From NCBI RefSeq assembly GCF_040760005.1, contig NZ_CP099760.1:521001-585000 (forward strand): a stretch of 64,000 nt of DNA. The letters run 5' to 3'. Under the pieces are notes generated by a model. It saw only the letters and a list, made by a program, of their open reading frames with translations. It did no database searches and was not told the DNA's origin. This stretch comes from Pseudomonas sp. stari2 (GTDB taxonomy: Bacteria > Pseudomonadota > Gammaproteobacteria > Pseudomonadales > Pseudomonadaceae). Positions 33,107-40,279 of the stretch are shown here, piece by piece (within the stretch, counting starts at the first letter, position 1; each line of letters opens with the position of its first letter). The position numbers were made by a program, and so were the translations under genes.

Positions 33107-34498
33107 ATGAGCAGTACCTCAAGCTCCAATGGCCTCGAACAGGGGCTCAAACCGCGTCATGTGACCATGCTGTCGATCGCCGGTGTGATCGGTGCAGGTC
33201 TGTTCGTCGGCTCCGGCCACGCGATCGCCGCCGCCGGCCCGGCCGTGCTGCTGGCCTACGCCGCTGCCGGTATGCTGGTTGTGCTGGTCATGCGCATGCT
33301 CGGCGAAATGGCTGTTGCCTCGCCGGATACCGGCTCCTTCTCGACTTATGCCGATCGGGCCATCGGCCATTGGGCCGGTTTCACCATCGGCTGGCTCTAC
33401 TGGTGGTTCTGGGTTCTGGTGATCCCGCTGGAGGCCAACGCCGCTGCAACCATCCTGCACGCCTGGTTTCCGAGTGTGGAAATCTGGGCATTCGCACTGA
33501 TCATCACCATGCTGCTGACCGTGACCAACCTGTTCAGCGTGAAAAACTACGGTGAGTTCGAATTCTGGTTCGCCCTGCTCAAAGTTGTGGCGATCATCGG
33601 TTTCATCATTCTGGGTGTGGCGGCGATTTTCGGTTTCCTGCCGAACAGTCAGGTGAGCGGCGTTTCGCACATCTTCGACACCCAAGGCTTCCTGCCAAAC
33701 GGTCTCGGCGCTGTATTGGGCGCGATCCTGACCACCATGTTCTCCTTCATGGGTACCGAAATCGTGACCATCGCGGCCGCGGAATCGAAGAACCCGGGCA
33801 AGCAGATCTCCAAGGCCACCAACTCGGTGATCTGGCGGATCGGTCTGTTCTACCTCGTATCGATCTTCATCGTCGTGGCCCTGGTGCCATGGAATGATCC
33901 GGCGCTGGCCAGCCTCGGTTCCTACCAGACTGTGCTGGAGCGCATGGGCATCCCGAATGCCAAGATGATCGTCGATATCGTGGTACTGGTCGCTGTGACC
34001 AGCTGCCTGAACTCGGCGCTGTACACCTCTTCGCGCATGCTGTTCTCCCTCGGCAAGCGTGGTGATGCTCCTGCCATGGCAACCCGTACCAACAAAAGCG
34101 GCACCCCTTACTGGGCGGTGATGCTGTCCACTGGCGCGGCGTTCCTGTGCACCTTCGCCAACTATGTGGCCCCGGCTGCGGTGTTCGAGTTCCTGCTGGC
34201 CAGCTCCGGCGCCATCGCGCTGCTGGTGTACCTGGTGATCGCGATTTCGCAACTGCGCATGCGTAAACAGCGCATGGCTCGCGGCGAAAAAATCGTCTTC
34301 AGCATGTGGCTGTTCCCGGGCCTGACCTACGCGGTGATCGCCTTCATCGTGGCAGCCCTGACCATCATGCTGTTCCAGGACGCCCACCGCGTGGAAATCC
34401 TCGCGACTGGCCTGCTGAGTCTGGTGGTTGTCGCGACCGGCATGCTCGTGGCGCGTCGTCGCAAGGCAGAAAGCCGTGGTGCGGTGGTATTGAACTGA
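33107..34498 (+). CDS. gabP: Amino acid permease, GabP-like (APC superfamily)
   Basis: 463 residues with about 12 membrane segments. The APC amino acid permease signatures are seen: MLSIAGVIGAGLFVGSGHAI (about 16-35), then FSTYADRAIGHWAGF and SSRMLFSLGKRGDAP. Closest to 4-aminobutyrate permeases, but related permeases for other amino acids look alike, so the substrate is provisional. Start at 33107 (MSSTSSSNG) fits the family. Its sigma-54-type promoter suggests nitrogen or carbon/nitrogen control (NtrC, CbrB or GabR-like partners). Confidence 0.82.
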   Translation: MSSTSSSNGLEQGLKPRHVTMLSIAGVIGAGLFVGSGHAIAAAGPAVLLAYAAAGMLVVLVMRMLGEMAVASPDTGSFSTYADRAIGHWAGFTIGWLYWWFWVLVIPLEANAAATILHAWFPSVEIWAFALIITMLLTVTNLFSVKNYGEFEFWFALLKVVAIIGFIILGVAAIFGFLPNSQVSGVSHIFDTQGFLPNGLGAVLGAILTTMFSFMGTEIVTIAAAESKNPGKQISKATNSVIWRIGLFYLVSIFIVVALVPWNDPALASLGSYQTVLERMGIPNAKMIVDIVVLVAVTSCLNSALYTSSRMLFSLGKRGDAPAMATRTNKSGTPYWAVMLSTGAAFLCTFANYVAPAAVFEFLLASSGAIALLVYLVIAISQLRMRKQRMARGEKIVFSMWLFPGLTYAVIAFIVAALTIMLFQDAHRVEILATGLLSLVVVATGMLVARRRKAESRGAVVLN

Positions 34499-34515
34499 TC
34501 CGTATCGCGTAATGC

Positions 34516-34556
34516 AAAACGGCCGCTGTCAGCGATGACAAGCGGCCGTTTTTGTT
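34516..34556. terminator. Terminator after the permease gene
   Basis: AAAACGGCCGCT pairs with AGCGGCCGTTTTT around a short loop, followed by GTTTG. It also faces the convergent gene ending at 34569. Confidence 0.85.
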
Positions 34557-34568
34557 TGCGGGCGAGGT

Positions 34569-35021
34569 TTATTCGCTCTTTTCTTCCTGCGTTTCGAGCG
34601 ACTGGCCGTAGGTGTCCAGTGCTTTCCCGAAATCGCTGATGAACTGCGGCTCGCTCAGCCAGGCCTGGGCCGTCTCGCGATCCATGCCATCGGCCCACAT
34701 GCGGTAGTCGATCAGCATGTCGGCGGCCAGGTGAGTGGCGGCCATGCCTTCGTCGTCGGCGTTTTCCATGTCCAGCAGTTCAGGATGATCAACGATGATG
34801 AACGCCAGCTCCCGCAGCAGCGTCAGCAGCATGTCGTTGCGGCTGATGGCTTCGGCGTCGCGCATCTTGCTGAACATCGCCAGGGTGTATTCCGGGATCG
34901 GCTCGGCCAGGTGACCGAGGTCATCGTCCTGGGCCAGAGGTTTGCGGCCGACCATGCGGATTTGCTTGGCTTTGGCCTTGGCGCGTTTGGCGCGTTTCTG
35001 CTGCTTGTTCAGGGATGCCAT
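34569..35021 (-). CDS. Hypothetical protein, paralogue of the next gene (150 aa)
   Basis: 150 residues. The strongly basic N-terminus MASLNKQQKRAKRAKAKAKQ is near-identical to that of the upstream neighbour. An acidic, helical body with LAADMLIDYRMWADGMDRETAQAWLSEP follows (segments, not continuous in conservation). No signal peptide or membrane segment. The basic tail suggests RNA or ribosome contact; function unknown. Six bases separate it from the paralogue, so it is a tandem duplication within one transcript. Confidence 0.78.
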   Translation of the reverse strand: MASLNKQQKRAKRAKAKAKQIRMVGRKPLAQDDDLGHLAEPIPEYTLAMFSKMRDAEAISRNDMLLTLLRELAFIIVDHPELLDMENADDEGMAATHLAADMLIDYRMWADGMDRETAQAWLSEPQFISDFGKALDTYGQSLETQEEKSE

Positions 35022-35027
35022 GGGAAC

Positions 35028-35441
35028 TCAGTTTTTCTGTTGGGTTTGTGCGGCGATTGCGTCGGACGCGGCCACATAGTCTTTCTGGAAAGCAGGGGAT
35101 TCGATCCAGGCCAGGGCGCCGGCTTCGTCGGTCTCGGTGGACCACTGGCGGTACTCGATCAGTGCGGCGAGGATGAAGTCCATCGCACCTTCTTCGCCTT
35201 CCTGTTCGTACACCAGCTCCAGCAGCGGGTCTTCGAGGAACGCGGTGCACATGGCCTGCTGGCTGATCTTCTCGGCGTCGATCATTTTCTTGAACAGTTC
35301 GGTCAGGTCCACCGACTCGAAATCGATGCGGTCGTCGTTCGGGTCCAGCTCGACTGGCGTTTCCGCACGTTTGGTGCGGTTCTGCTTGGCCTTGGTCTTG
35401 GCCCGGGCGGCGCGTTTTTGCTGCTTGTTGGCGGAAGCCAT
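35028..35441 (-). CDS. Hypothetical protein, paralogue of the previous gene (137 aa)
   Basis: 137 residues beginning MASANKQQKRAARAKTKAKQ. The body aligns with the downstream paralogue: MFSKM/LFKKM, AEAISR/AEKISQ, L-IDYRMWADGMDRETAQAWL versus LIEYRQWSTETDEAGALAWI. The start at 35441 follows from that alignment; the frame stays open to 35549. Function unknown. Confidence 0.78.
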   Translation of the reverse strand: MASANKQQKRAARAKTKAKQNRTKRAETPVELDPNDDRIDFESVDLTELFKKMIDAEKISQQAMCTAFLEDPLLELVYEQEGEEGAMDFILAALIEYRQWSTETDEAGALAWIESPAFQKDYVAASDAIAAQTQQKN

Positions 35442-35461
35442 GGTGTGTGTTCCGTGATGCG

Positions 35462-36433
35462 TTAAAGGGCTTGGCTGCGCGGCACTTGCCGCCCCGGAGT
35501 GTCGGGGGCCAGTGCGCCGGTTTGCAGCCAGGTCAGAGCGATGGGCCATAGTGTGGCTTGGTATGCGCTGCGAAAAAAGGCGAAATGTCCGACTTCTTGT
35601 TCGCCGATGTCCTGCGGTTCGATTCGCAGGTGGGTCTTTCGGGCGTTGTGGAAGTAATCGAGCAGGCGTTCGGTCGCTGGAATGGTTCCGTAAGGATCGT
35701 CGCTGATACTGATTGCCAGGGCGTTTGCGTGGACGTTGGTGAAGGGCAGATCGACCATTGCCCGACCGCTTGGGCGCTGCTCATAACGTGCGGCAGGCGT
35801 GCTCCAATCGCGCACCACGCCCGCGGGCGTGTCTTCCAGCCAGCCGAGCCGCTTGCCCGGAAAGTAGCCACAGAGCAGCGTCACCAGCGGCATCAGCAGA
35901 TGCCATTTGCCGAACATCCGCCAGCGGTGTTCCGAGGCGTAATCGCGCCAGTAAGCGAACTGCGCGCCGACCGTAACCAATCGTCGGATCATCTGCCCGG
36001 AGGCTCCCAGACCTGCTGCGCAGCCACCAAAGCTGTGCCCGACCACATCGATCGGCTGACCGGGAAACTCCCGCTGCGCGCGTTTGAGCATCGCCTCGAA
36101 ATCCAGCGCGCCCCAATCCGTCCACGAGGCCTGCAAATGCCTCATCGACTTCGGTCGCGACTCACCAATGCCCCGGTAGTCGTAAATGATCACGTCGAAA
36201 CCGTTGGCGAACAGGTACGCCGCGAAGCGCGAGTAGTGACGGCAACGCACCGAGGTGGCCGCGTTGATGATTACCACCGAACGCTGCAGGTCGGGCAACG
36301 CGTGGCGCCAGGTGAAGCCGCCAAGACGATAGCCATCGGCGGCGGGCTCGTGAAAGGGTTCGTCCAGAACGGCGCTTGCGAGCGCGGTTCTGCCCTGAGG
36401 ATCTTCCAGTGCGTGCGTCTCTTGAAAACCCAT
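35462..36433 (-). CDS. Alpha/beta-fold hydrolase
   Basis: 323 residues from ATG 36433 (MGFQETHALE); a TTG at 36463 would add 10 residues without a better ribosome site. Alpha/beta hydrolase with nucleophile elbow GHSFGG, oxyanion segment VVIINAATSVRCRHYSRFA, GIGESRPKS, and a late His in EVGHFAFFR. Likely an esterase or serine aminopeptidase S33-like enzyme; the substrate is unknown. It lies 20 bases upstream of the tandem paralogues and may share their transcript. Confidence 0.82.
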   Translation of the reverse strand: MGFQETHALEDPQGRTALASAVLDEPFHEPAADGYRLGGFTWRHALPDLQRSVVIINAATSVRCRHYSRFAAYLFANGFDVIIYDYRGIGESRPKSMRHLQASWTDWGALDFEAMLKRAQREFPGQPIDVVGHSFGGCAAGLGASGQMIRRLVTVGAQFAYWRDYASEHRWRMFGKWHLLMPLVTLLCGYFPGKRLGWLEDTPAGVVRDWSTPAARYEQRPSGRAMVDLPFTNVHANALAISISDDPYGTIPATERLLDYFHNARKTHLRIEPQDIGEQEVGHFAFFRSAYQATLWPIALTWLQTGALAPDTPGRQVPRSQAL

Positions 36434-36502
36434 GGCTCTCGACCTTCGCGGAATAGCTGCCAACGATAGTCTCAGGCGGCTCGGTGAACAATCCGTCGTC
36501 GG

Positions 36503-37561
36503 TTAATCATCCGGCTGATCGGTCAGGCGCTCGTCGAGAAACCTCTGTTCCCGGTTCAGTTCCGCTCGCAATTCCTCCTCACTCGGCAGCACCAGTTTGT
36601 AGCTGCTGGCGAACAGTTGTTCATTGCCCTTGAGGATTGTGTAGCGCGCAACCGATTCATTTTGCTGTGCGCAGAGGATGATCCCCACCGTCGGCCCATC
36701 ACCCTCGCTGCGTTTCAGGTCGTCGTACATGCGGATGTACATGTCCATCTGGCCCACGTCCCGGGCGCTGAGTTTGCCGCGCTTCAAATCGAGGATAACG
36801 AAGCATTTGAGCAGGTAGTTGTAGAACACCAGGTCAATGTAAAAATCATCGTCTCCAGCGCTGATGCGTTGCTGACGTCCGACAAAAGCGAAGCCCTTGC
36901 CCAATTCGAGGAGAAAACCCTGGAGCTGATCGATCAAGGCCTGTTCCAGTTCGGACTCCTGAAGTTTGCCCGGTGAGGGCAGGCCGAGAAATTCCAGAAG
37001 GACGGGGTCGCGGATGAATTCCCGAGGATTGTTTATCATCGCGGCGATGTTGGTCGCTGCCTCTGCATAGACGTCGGTCCTGTCTTGGCTCATCAACAGA
37101 CGTTCGTAGTAAAGCGTGTTGATTTGGCGATCCAGGGCGCGGCTTGACCAGTTTTGTGCAGCTGCTTCGTTCATGTACCACTGCCGGGCCGGTTCGCTTT
37201 CAATCCCCAATAGCTTGCGGTAGTGGGTCCAGCTCAATTCGTGACGCAGTGCGTCACGAATTGGAAATGCTTGATAAAACAAGCGCATGTAGCGAAGGTT
37301 GGAAGAATCGAAGCCTTTTCCAAAATCCGCAGTCAGCTCCTTGGCCAACGTAGCCAGAAGCTGTTTTCCATACCCGGCCCGCCGGGCTCCCTGTTGTTCG
37401 AACTCGACAATATGCCGCCCGATCTGCCAGCAGGTCTGGACCTGAATCGTGTCGACCGTTCGCAGCACTTTTTGGCGTGCCTGACGAATCAGGTCGCCAA
37501 GGTCGCCCAGCAACGAATCGAGTTTCGGATCTTGCGCTTCAGAAGGTTCAAGTTGGCTCAT
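36503..37561 (-). CDS. DUF1016/PDDEXK-nuclease domain protein (YhcG-like)
   Basis: 352 residues from ATG 37561 (MSQLEPSE), with GGA upstream. N-terminal DUF1016 domain (about 15-150, with YGKQLLATLAKELTADFGKGF) and a C-terminal PD-(D/E)xK nuclease-like domain with FYIDLVFYN and CFVILDLKRGKL giving the D and D-x-K residues. E. coli YhcG is the reference; such proteins occur near restriction-modification or retron-like loci or as orphans. No methylase or other defence gene is adjacent. The gene contains a 27-base near-perfect palindrome. Confidence 0.85.
   Translation of the reverse strand: MSQLEPSEAQDPKLDSLLGDLGDLIRQARQKVLRTVDTIQVQTCWQIGRHIVEFEQQGARRAGYGKQLLATLAKELTADFGKGFDSSNLRYMRLFYQAFPIRDALRHELSWTHYRKLLGIESEPARQWYMNEAAAQNWSSRALDRQINTLYYERLLMSQDRTDVYAEAATNIAAMINNPREFIRDPVLLEFLGLPSPGKLQESELEQALIDQLQGFLLELGKGFAFVGRQQRISAGDDDFYIDLVFYNYLLKCFVILDLKRGKLSARDVGQMDMYIRMYDDLKRSEGDGPTVGIILCAQQNESVARYTILKGNEQLFASSYKLVLPSEEELRAELNREQRFLDERLTDQPDD
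37236..37262. repeat. Perfect 13-bp inverted repeat inside the DUF1016 gene
   Basis: AATTCGTGACGCA (37236-37248), a single G, then TGCGTCACGAATT (37250-37262). It encodes the IRDALRHELS region. A 27-bp palindrome in coding sequence is well beyond chance and may be an autoregulatory site or a nuclease target. Confidence 0.7.
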
Positions 37562-37792
37562 CAGGTTTTCCGACGCAGGAGGAACAGAAGCAAAAGCATG
37601 CCTGTAACCCACGGCTTGGCGATGCCGGCCATGTCTGGTTCAACTGAAGGAAGGGTGAGCGGGTTTTGCGGGATCTGACCGAGTACGGCAATGATTGGGG
37701 AATACAACGCGTAGTCCTTTTCGCACCCAAGACAACTCCCAATCAATCTAAAACCAGCCCCGCATCGCAAAATCTAAACAGGAGTAACGATT

Positions 37793-37809
37793 GGGTTCTG
37801 CGAGAACCC
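37793..37809 (+). promoter_or_regulatory. Hairpin abutting the ribosome binding site of the next gene
   Basis: GGGTTCT (37793-37799), GCG, AGAACCC (37803-37809). The second arm touches the GGGAG ribosome binding sequence of the gene starting at 37823, so folding could limit translation. Confidence 0.4.
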
Positions 37810-37822
37810 GGGAGTACTCATC

Positions 37823-38272
37823 ATGAAACGCGTCACTTCACTCATGTTGCCCGTCGCCGCTGTGGCGATTCTGATGTTCCCGCTCATGGCGCAGGCCACG
37901 AGTGCCGAGCCTATCGAAAGCGCCGGCGTGCAAGTCCAGCAGCAACAGCAGAACGGGATCAATTATCTGTCCGGCGGGATTGGCCTGGACGAGTCTCGGG
38001 CCATTCAACAGTCCACCGGTTACAACCTGCATATGACTTTCGCCGTCGGTGCGCAAAATCTGTACACCTCGGACGTTGATCTGGTTGTCCAGAAGGCGAC
38101 GGGGCAGCCTGTACTGAATCTGAGTCAGATCGGACCGCTGGTTTATGCACAGTTGCCACCAGGCAAATACACCGTGGTTGCCACGCGCAATGGCGAGGTG
38201 CGCCGGGACGTTGCCAATGTCGGCAGCGGCGCAGCCAGCAATCTGGTGTTTCATTGGGACTGGCATCAATAG
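37823..38272 (+). CDS. Secreted/periplasmic hypothetical protein with carboxypeptidase-regulatory-like fold
   Basis: 149 residues. Signal peptide at about 1-25 (cleavage AQA-T), a Gln-rich linker (QVQQQQQ), then a beta-sandwich-like region with DVDLVVQKATGQPVL and LPPGKYTVVATRNGEVRRDV. The latter resembles carboxypeptidase regulatory-like (transthyretin-type) domains. Predicted periplasmic or outer-membrane associated. Function unknown. Confidence 0.7.
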   Translation: MKRVTSLMLPVAAVAILMFPLMAQATSAEPIESAGVQVQQQQQNGINYLSGGIGLDESRAIQQSTGYNLHMTFAVGAQNLYTSDVDLVVQKATGQPVLNLSQIGPLVYAQLPPGKYTVVATRNGEVRRDVANVGSGAASNLVFHWDWHQ

Positions 38273-38280
38273 CTTCGGCC

Positions 38281-38309
38281 AGGACGGGATTCGCCCTGAA
38301 TCCCGTCCT
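38281..38309. terminator. Perfect 12-bp hairpin between convergent genes
   Basis: AGGACGGGATTC and GAATCCCGTCCT around GCCCT, between the genes ending at 38272 (+) and 38316 (-). There is no T-run, so it is probably a bidirectional stem with uncertain termination strength. Confidence 0.55.
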
Positions 38310-38315
38310 TCACGA

Positions 38316-38627
38316 TTACTTGCGCGCTTTCAGGTAGATACGTAACCCGAACAACGAAATCGCCAGCAGCAACAGCGTGCCAAGGCTTTGCCATATCACT
38401 TCGAACCAGTATTTGTGCGGTTGCAGGTCGCGCAGCCAAGTGTTGCGCGGGCCTCGATTGTTCGTCGTGATCGAACCTGTGATCAGGCTGTCGATGATCA
38501 TGTAGAGGGACGCGCCGATGGCGAACGTGATCAACACCCCGACAAGAAGGGTCAGCCAGAATGAAGTCCGGCTCTGCCGATAAGGTGGCGGATGGGGCAG
38601 GGGGACGCGGGTGCGTTTCTGGTTCAT
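38316..38627 (-). CDS. Hypothetical inner-membrane protein (103 aa)
   Basis: 103 residues with two membrane segments (about 24-46 and 83-100) and a basic, Pro-rich N-terminus (RTRVPLPHPPPYRQSR). The periplasmic loop is charged and aromatic. It ends YLKARK. No known family recognised. Confidence 0.6.
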   Translation of the reverse strand: MNQKRTRVPLPHPPPYRQSRTSFWLTLLVGVLITFAIGASLYMIIDSLITGSITTNNRGPRNTWLRDLQPHKYWFEVIWQSLGTLLLLAISLFGLRIYLKARK

Positions 38628-38723
38628 CGACGTGATGACCCTCTTCCGTAAGGGGCGGGCAAAGAACCGCGAATGGCGGCCTGCAAGAAGCGCGTAATTC
38701 AGCCATCATCAAATCGCAGGCAT

Positions 38724-38757
38724 AAAAAAACCCTGAATCTTGCGATTCAGGGTTTTC
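38724..38757 (-). terminator. Terminator downstream of tRNA-Phe
   Basis: AAAACCCTGAATC pairs with GATTCAGGGTTTT. On the minus strand the stem is followed by a run of T, 7 bases past the tRNA 3' end. Confidence 0.88.
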
Positions 38758-38763
38758 GGTATT

Positions 38764-38839
38764 TGGTGCCCAGAGACGGAATCGAACCGCCGACACGGGG
38801 ATTTTCAATCCCCTGCTCTACCGACTGAGCTATCTGGGC
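38764..38839 (-). tRNA. tRNA-Phe (anticodon GAA)
   Basis: 76 nt with encoded CCA. Acceptor GCCCAGA/TCTGGGC, D arm TAGCTCAGTCGGTAGAGCA, anticodon stem GGGGA/TCCCC with loop TTGAAAA, T arm GGTTCGATTCC. Confidence 0.97.
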
Positions 38840-38942
38840 AACGGGGCGCATTAAAAGGGTTTTTCGGATTTACGTCAACGACTTTTTTAAAATTTCTTAA
38901 ATTAATTCCGTCGCTTACGATCAGACCCCCGATTTCCGCTGA

Positions 38943-39215
38943 TTATTCCGCTGGCGGAACGTAGCCTTCGGCCTGGGCGTATTCCTCGCCGGAGAAGTAC
39001 TTGTCCATTTCGCCCTGCAGATATTTGCGGTCTTCGGCGTTCATCATGTTCAGGCGTTTTTCGTTGATCAGCAGGGTCTGGTGTTTCTGCCAGTCGGCCC
39101 AGGCCTTGGCCGAGACGTGTTCGAAGATGTCCTGGCCCTTGGCGCCCGGGTACGGTGGGCGCTCCAGACCTTCGAGTTGTTCTTTGTACTTGCGGCACAT
39201 TACGGTGCGGGTCAT
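38943..39215 (-). CDS. yggX: Fe(2+)-trafficking/oxidative damage protection protein YggX
   Basis: 90 residues, the standard length. [11 protein letters not shown] with conserved Cys7, [18 protein letters not shown] and [11 protein letters not shown] are family landmarks. YggX protects Fe-S clusters from oxidation. It overlaps mutY by 4 nt, and since MutY carries a 4Fe-4S cluster the pairing is functionally sensible. Confidence 0.96.
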   Translation of the reverse strand: MTRTVMCRKYKEQLEGLERPPYPGAKGQDIFEHVSAKAWADWQKHQTLLINEKRLNMMNAEDRKYLQGEMDKYFSGEEYAQAEGYVPPAE

Positions 39216-40279
39216 GTCGACTCTCCTGCATTCAAGACGGCGGCCGCGCGTTCGAGCAAGGTCTTGACCGGGGCGGCGAGGCCCAGGCGCGGCGGGGTGG
39301 CGAGGTTATACCAGAGCCAGTCGGCCTCGGCCACGTGACCGCCGGCTTCCTGCACCTGGACCAGCCAGGGTTCGATGGACAGCTGGAAGTGGCTGAATGT
39401 GTGGACGAGGCTCGGCAGCGCCTGCTGCTCACCCAGTTCCAGCGAGTGCTGTGCGGCGAGGTGTTGCAGGTCGTCGAGGTCGTCGAGTTCCGGCAGGCTC
39501 CACAAACCGCCCCACAATCCGCTGGACGGGCGGCGATAAAGCAGAATCGCGCCATCCTCGTTGGCCAGCAGCGGCATCAGCGTGCGTTTCTGCGGGATGG
39601 CCTTGCGTGGCTTTGGAATCGGGTAACGGGTCTCCAGGCCAAGCAGGTGCGCTTCGCAACCCTTTTTCAGCGGGCACAGCAGGCAGCTCGGTTTGCTGCG
39701 GGTGCACAGCGTGGCGCCCAGATCCATCATCGCCTGGGTGTAGGCGTTGACCCGATCCTGCGGCGTGAAGCGCTCTGCGTTGGCCCACAGCTGTTTGGCG
39801 ACCTTCGGCTCGCCCGGATAGCCTTCTTGCGCTGTAAAACGCGCCAGCACCCGTTTGACGTTGCCGTCGAGGATCGGCGCGCGCAGGCCCATGCTGATGC
39901 TGGCAATCGCGCCAGCGGTAGACAGGCCGATGCCCGGCAAGTCCGTGAGCTTCTCGACATCCCGGGGAAATTCGCCGCCGTACTGGCTGACGACGATCTT
40001 CGCGGTCTTCTGCAAATTGCGCGCGCGAGTGTAGTAACCCAGGCCCGTCCACAGGTGCAGCACTTCGTCCTCCGGGGCTTCGGCCAGGGCCTCGACCGTC
40101 GGCAGCGCGGCCATGAACCGGTCGAAGTAATTGAGCACGGTGCTGACCTGGGTCTGCTGCAACATGATCTCGGACACCCACACCCGATACGGGTTGATGT
40201 TCTGTTGCCAGGGCAAATCATGGCGGCCGTGGCGGTCGAACCATTCCAGTACCGCCGTGGAAAACTGCTCCGCTCTCAT
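39212..40279 (-). CDS. mutY: Adenine DNA glycosylase MutY
   Basis: 355 residues. Helix-hairpin-helix region [14 protein letters not shown] with catalytic Asp in ILDGNVKRV; Glu in [12 protein letters not shown]; 4Fe-4S ligands C-x6-C-x2-C-x5-C in [18 protein letters not shown]-terminal Nudix-like 8-oxoG recognition domain. It removes A mispaired with 8-oxoguanine. Overlaps asmA and yggX by 4 nt each. Confidence 0.97.
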   Translation of the reverse strand: MRAEQFSTAVLEWFDRHGRHDLPWQQNINPYRVWVSEIMLQQTQVSTVLNYFDRFMAALPTVEALAEAPEDEVLHLWTGLGYYTRARNLQKTAKIVVSQYGGEFPRDVEKLTDLPGIGLSTAGAIASISMGLRAPILDGNVKRVLARFTAQEGYPGEPKVAKQLWANAERFTPQDRVNAYTQAMMDLGATLCTRSKPSCLLCPLKKGCEAHLLGLETRYPIPKPRKAIPQKRTLMPLLANEDGAILLYRRPSSGLWGGLWSLPELDDLDDLQHLAAQHSLELGEQQALPSLVHTFSHFQLSIEPWLVQVQEAGGHVAEADWLWYNLATPPRLGLAAPVKTLLERAAAVLNAGEST

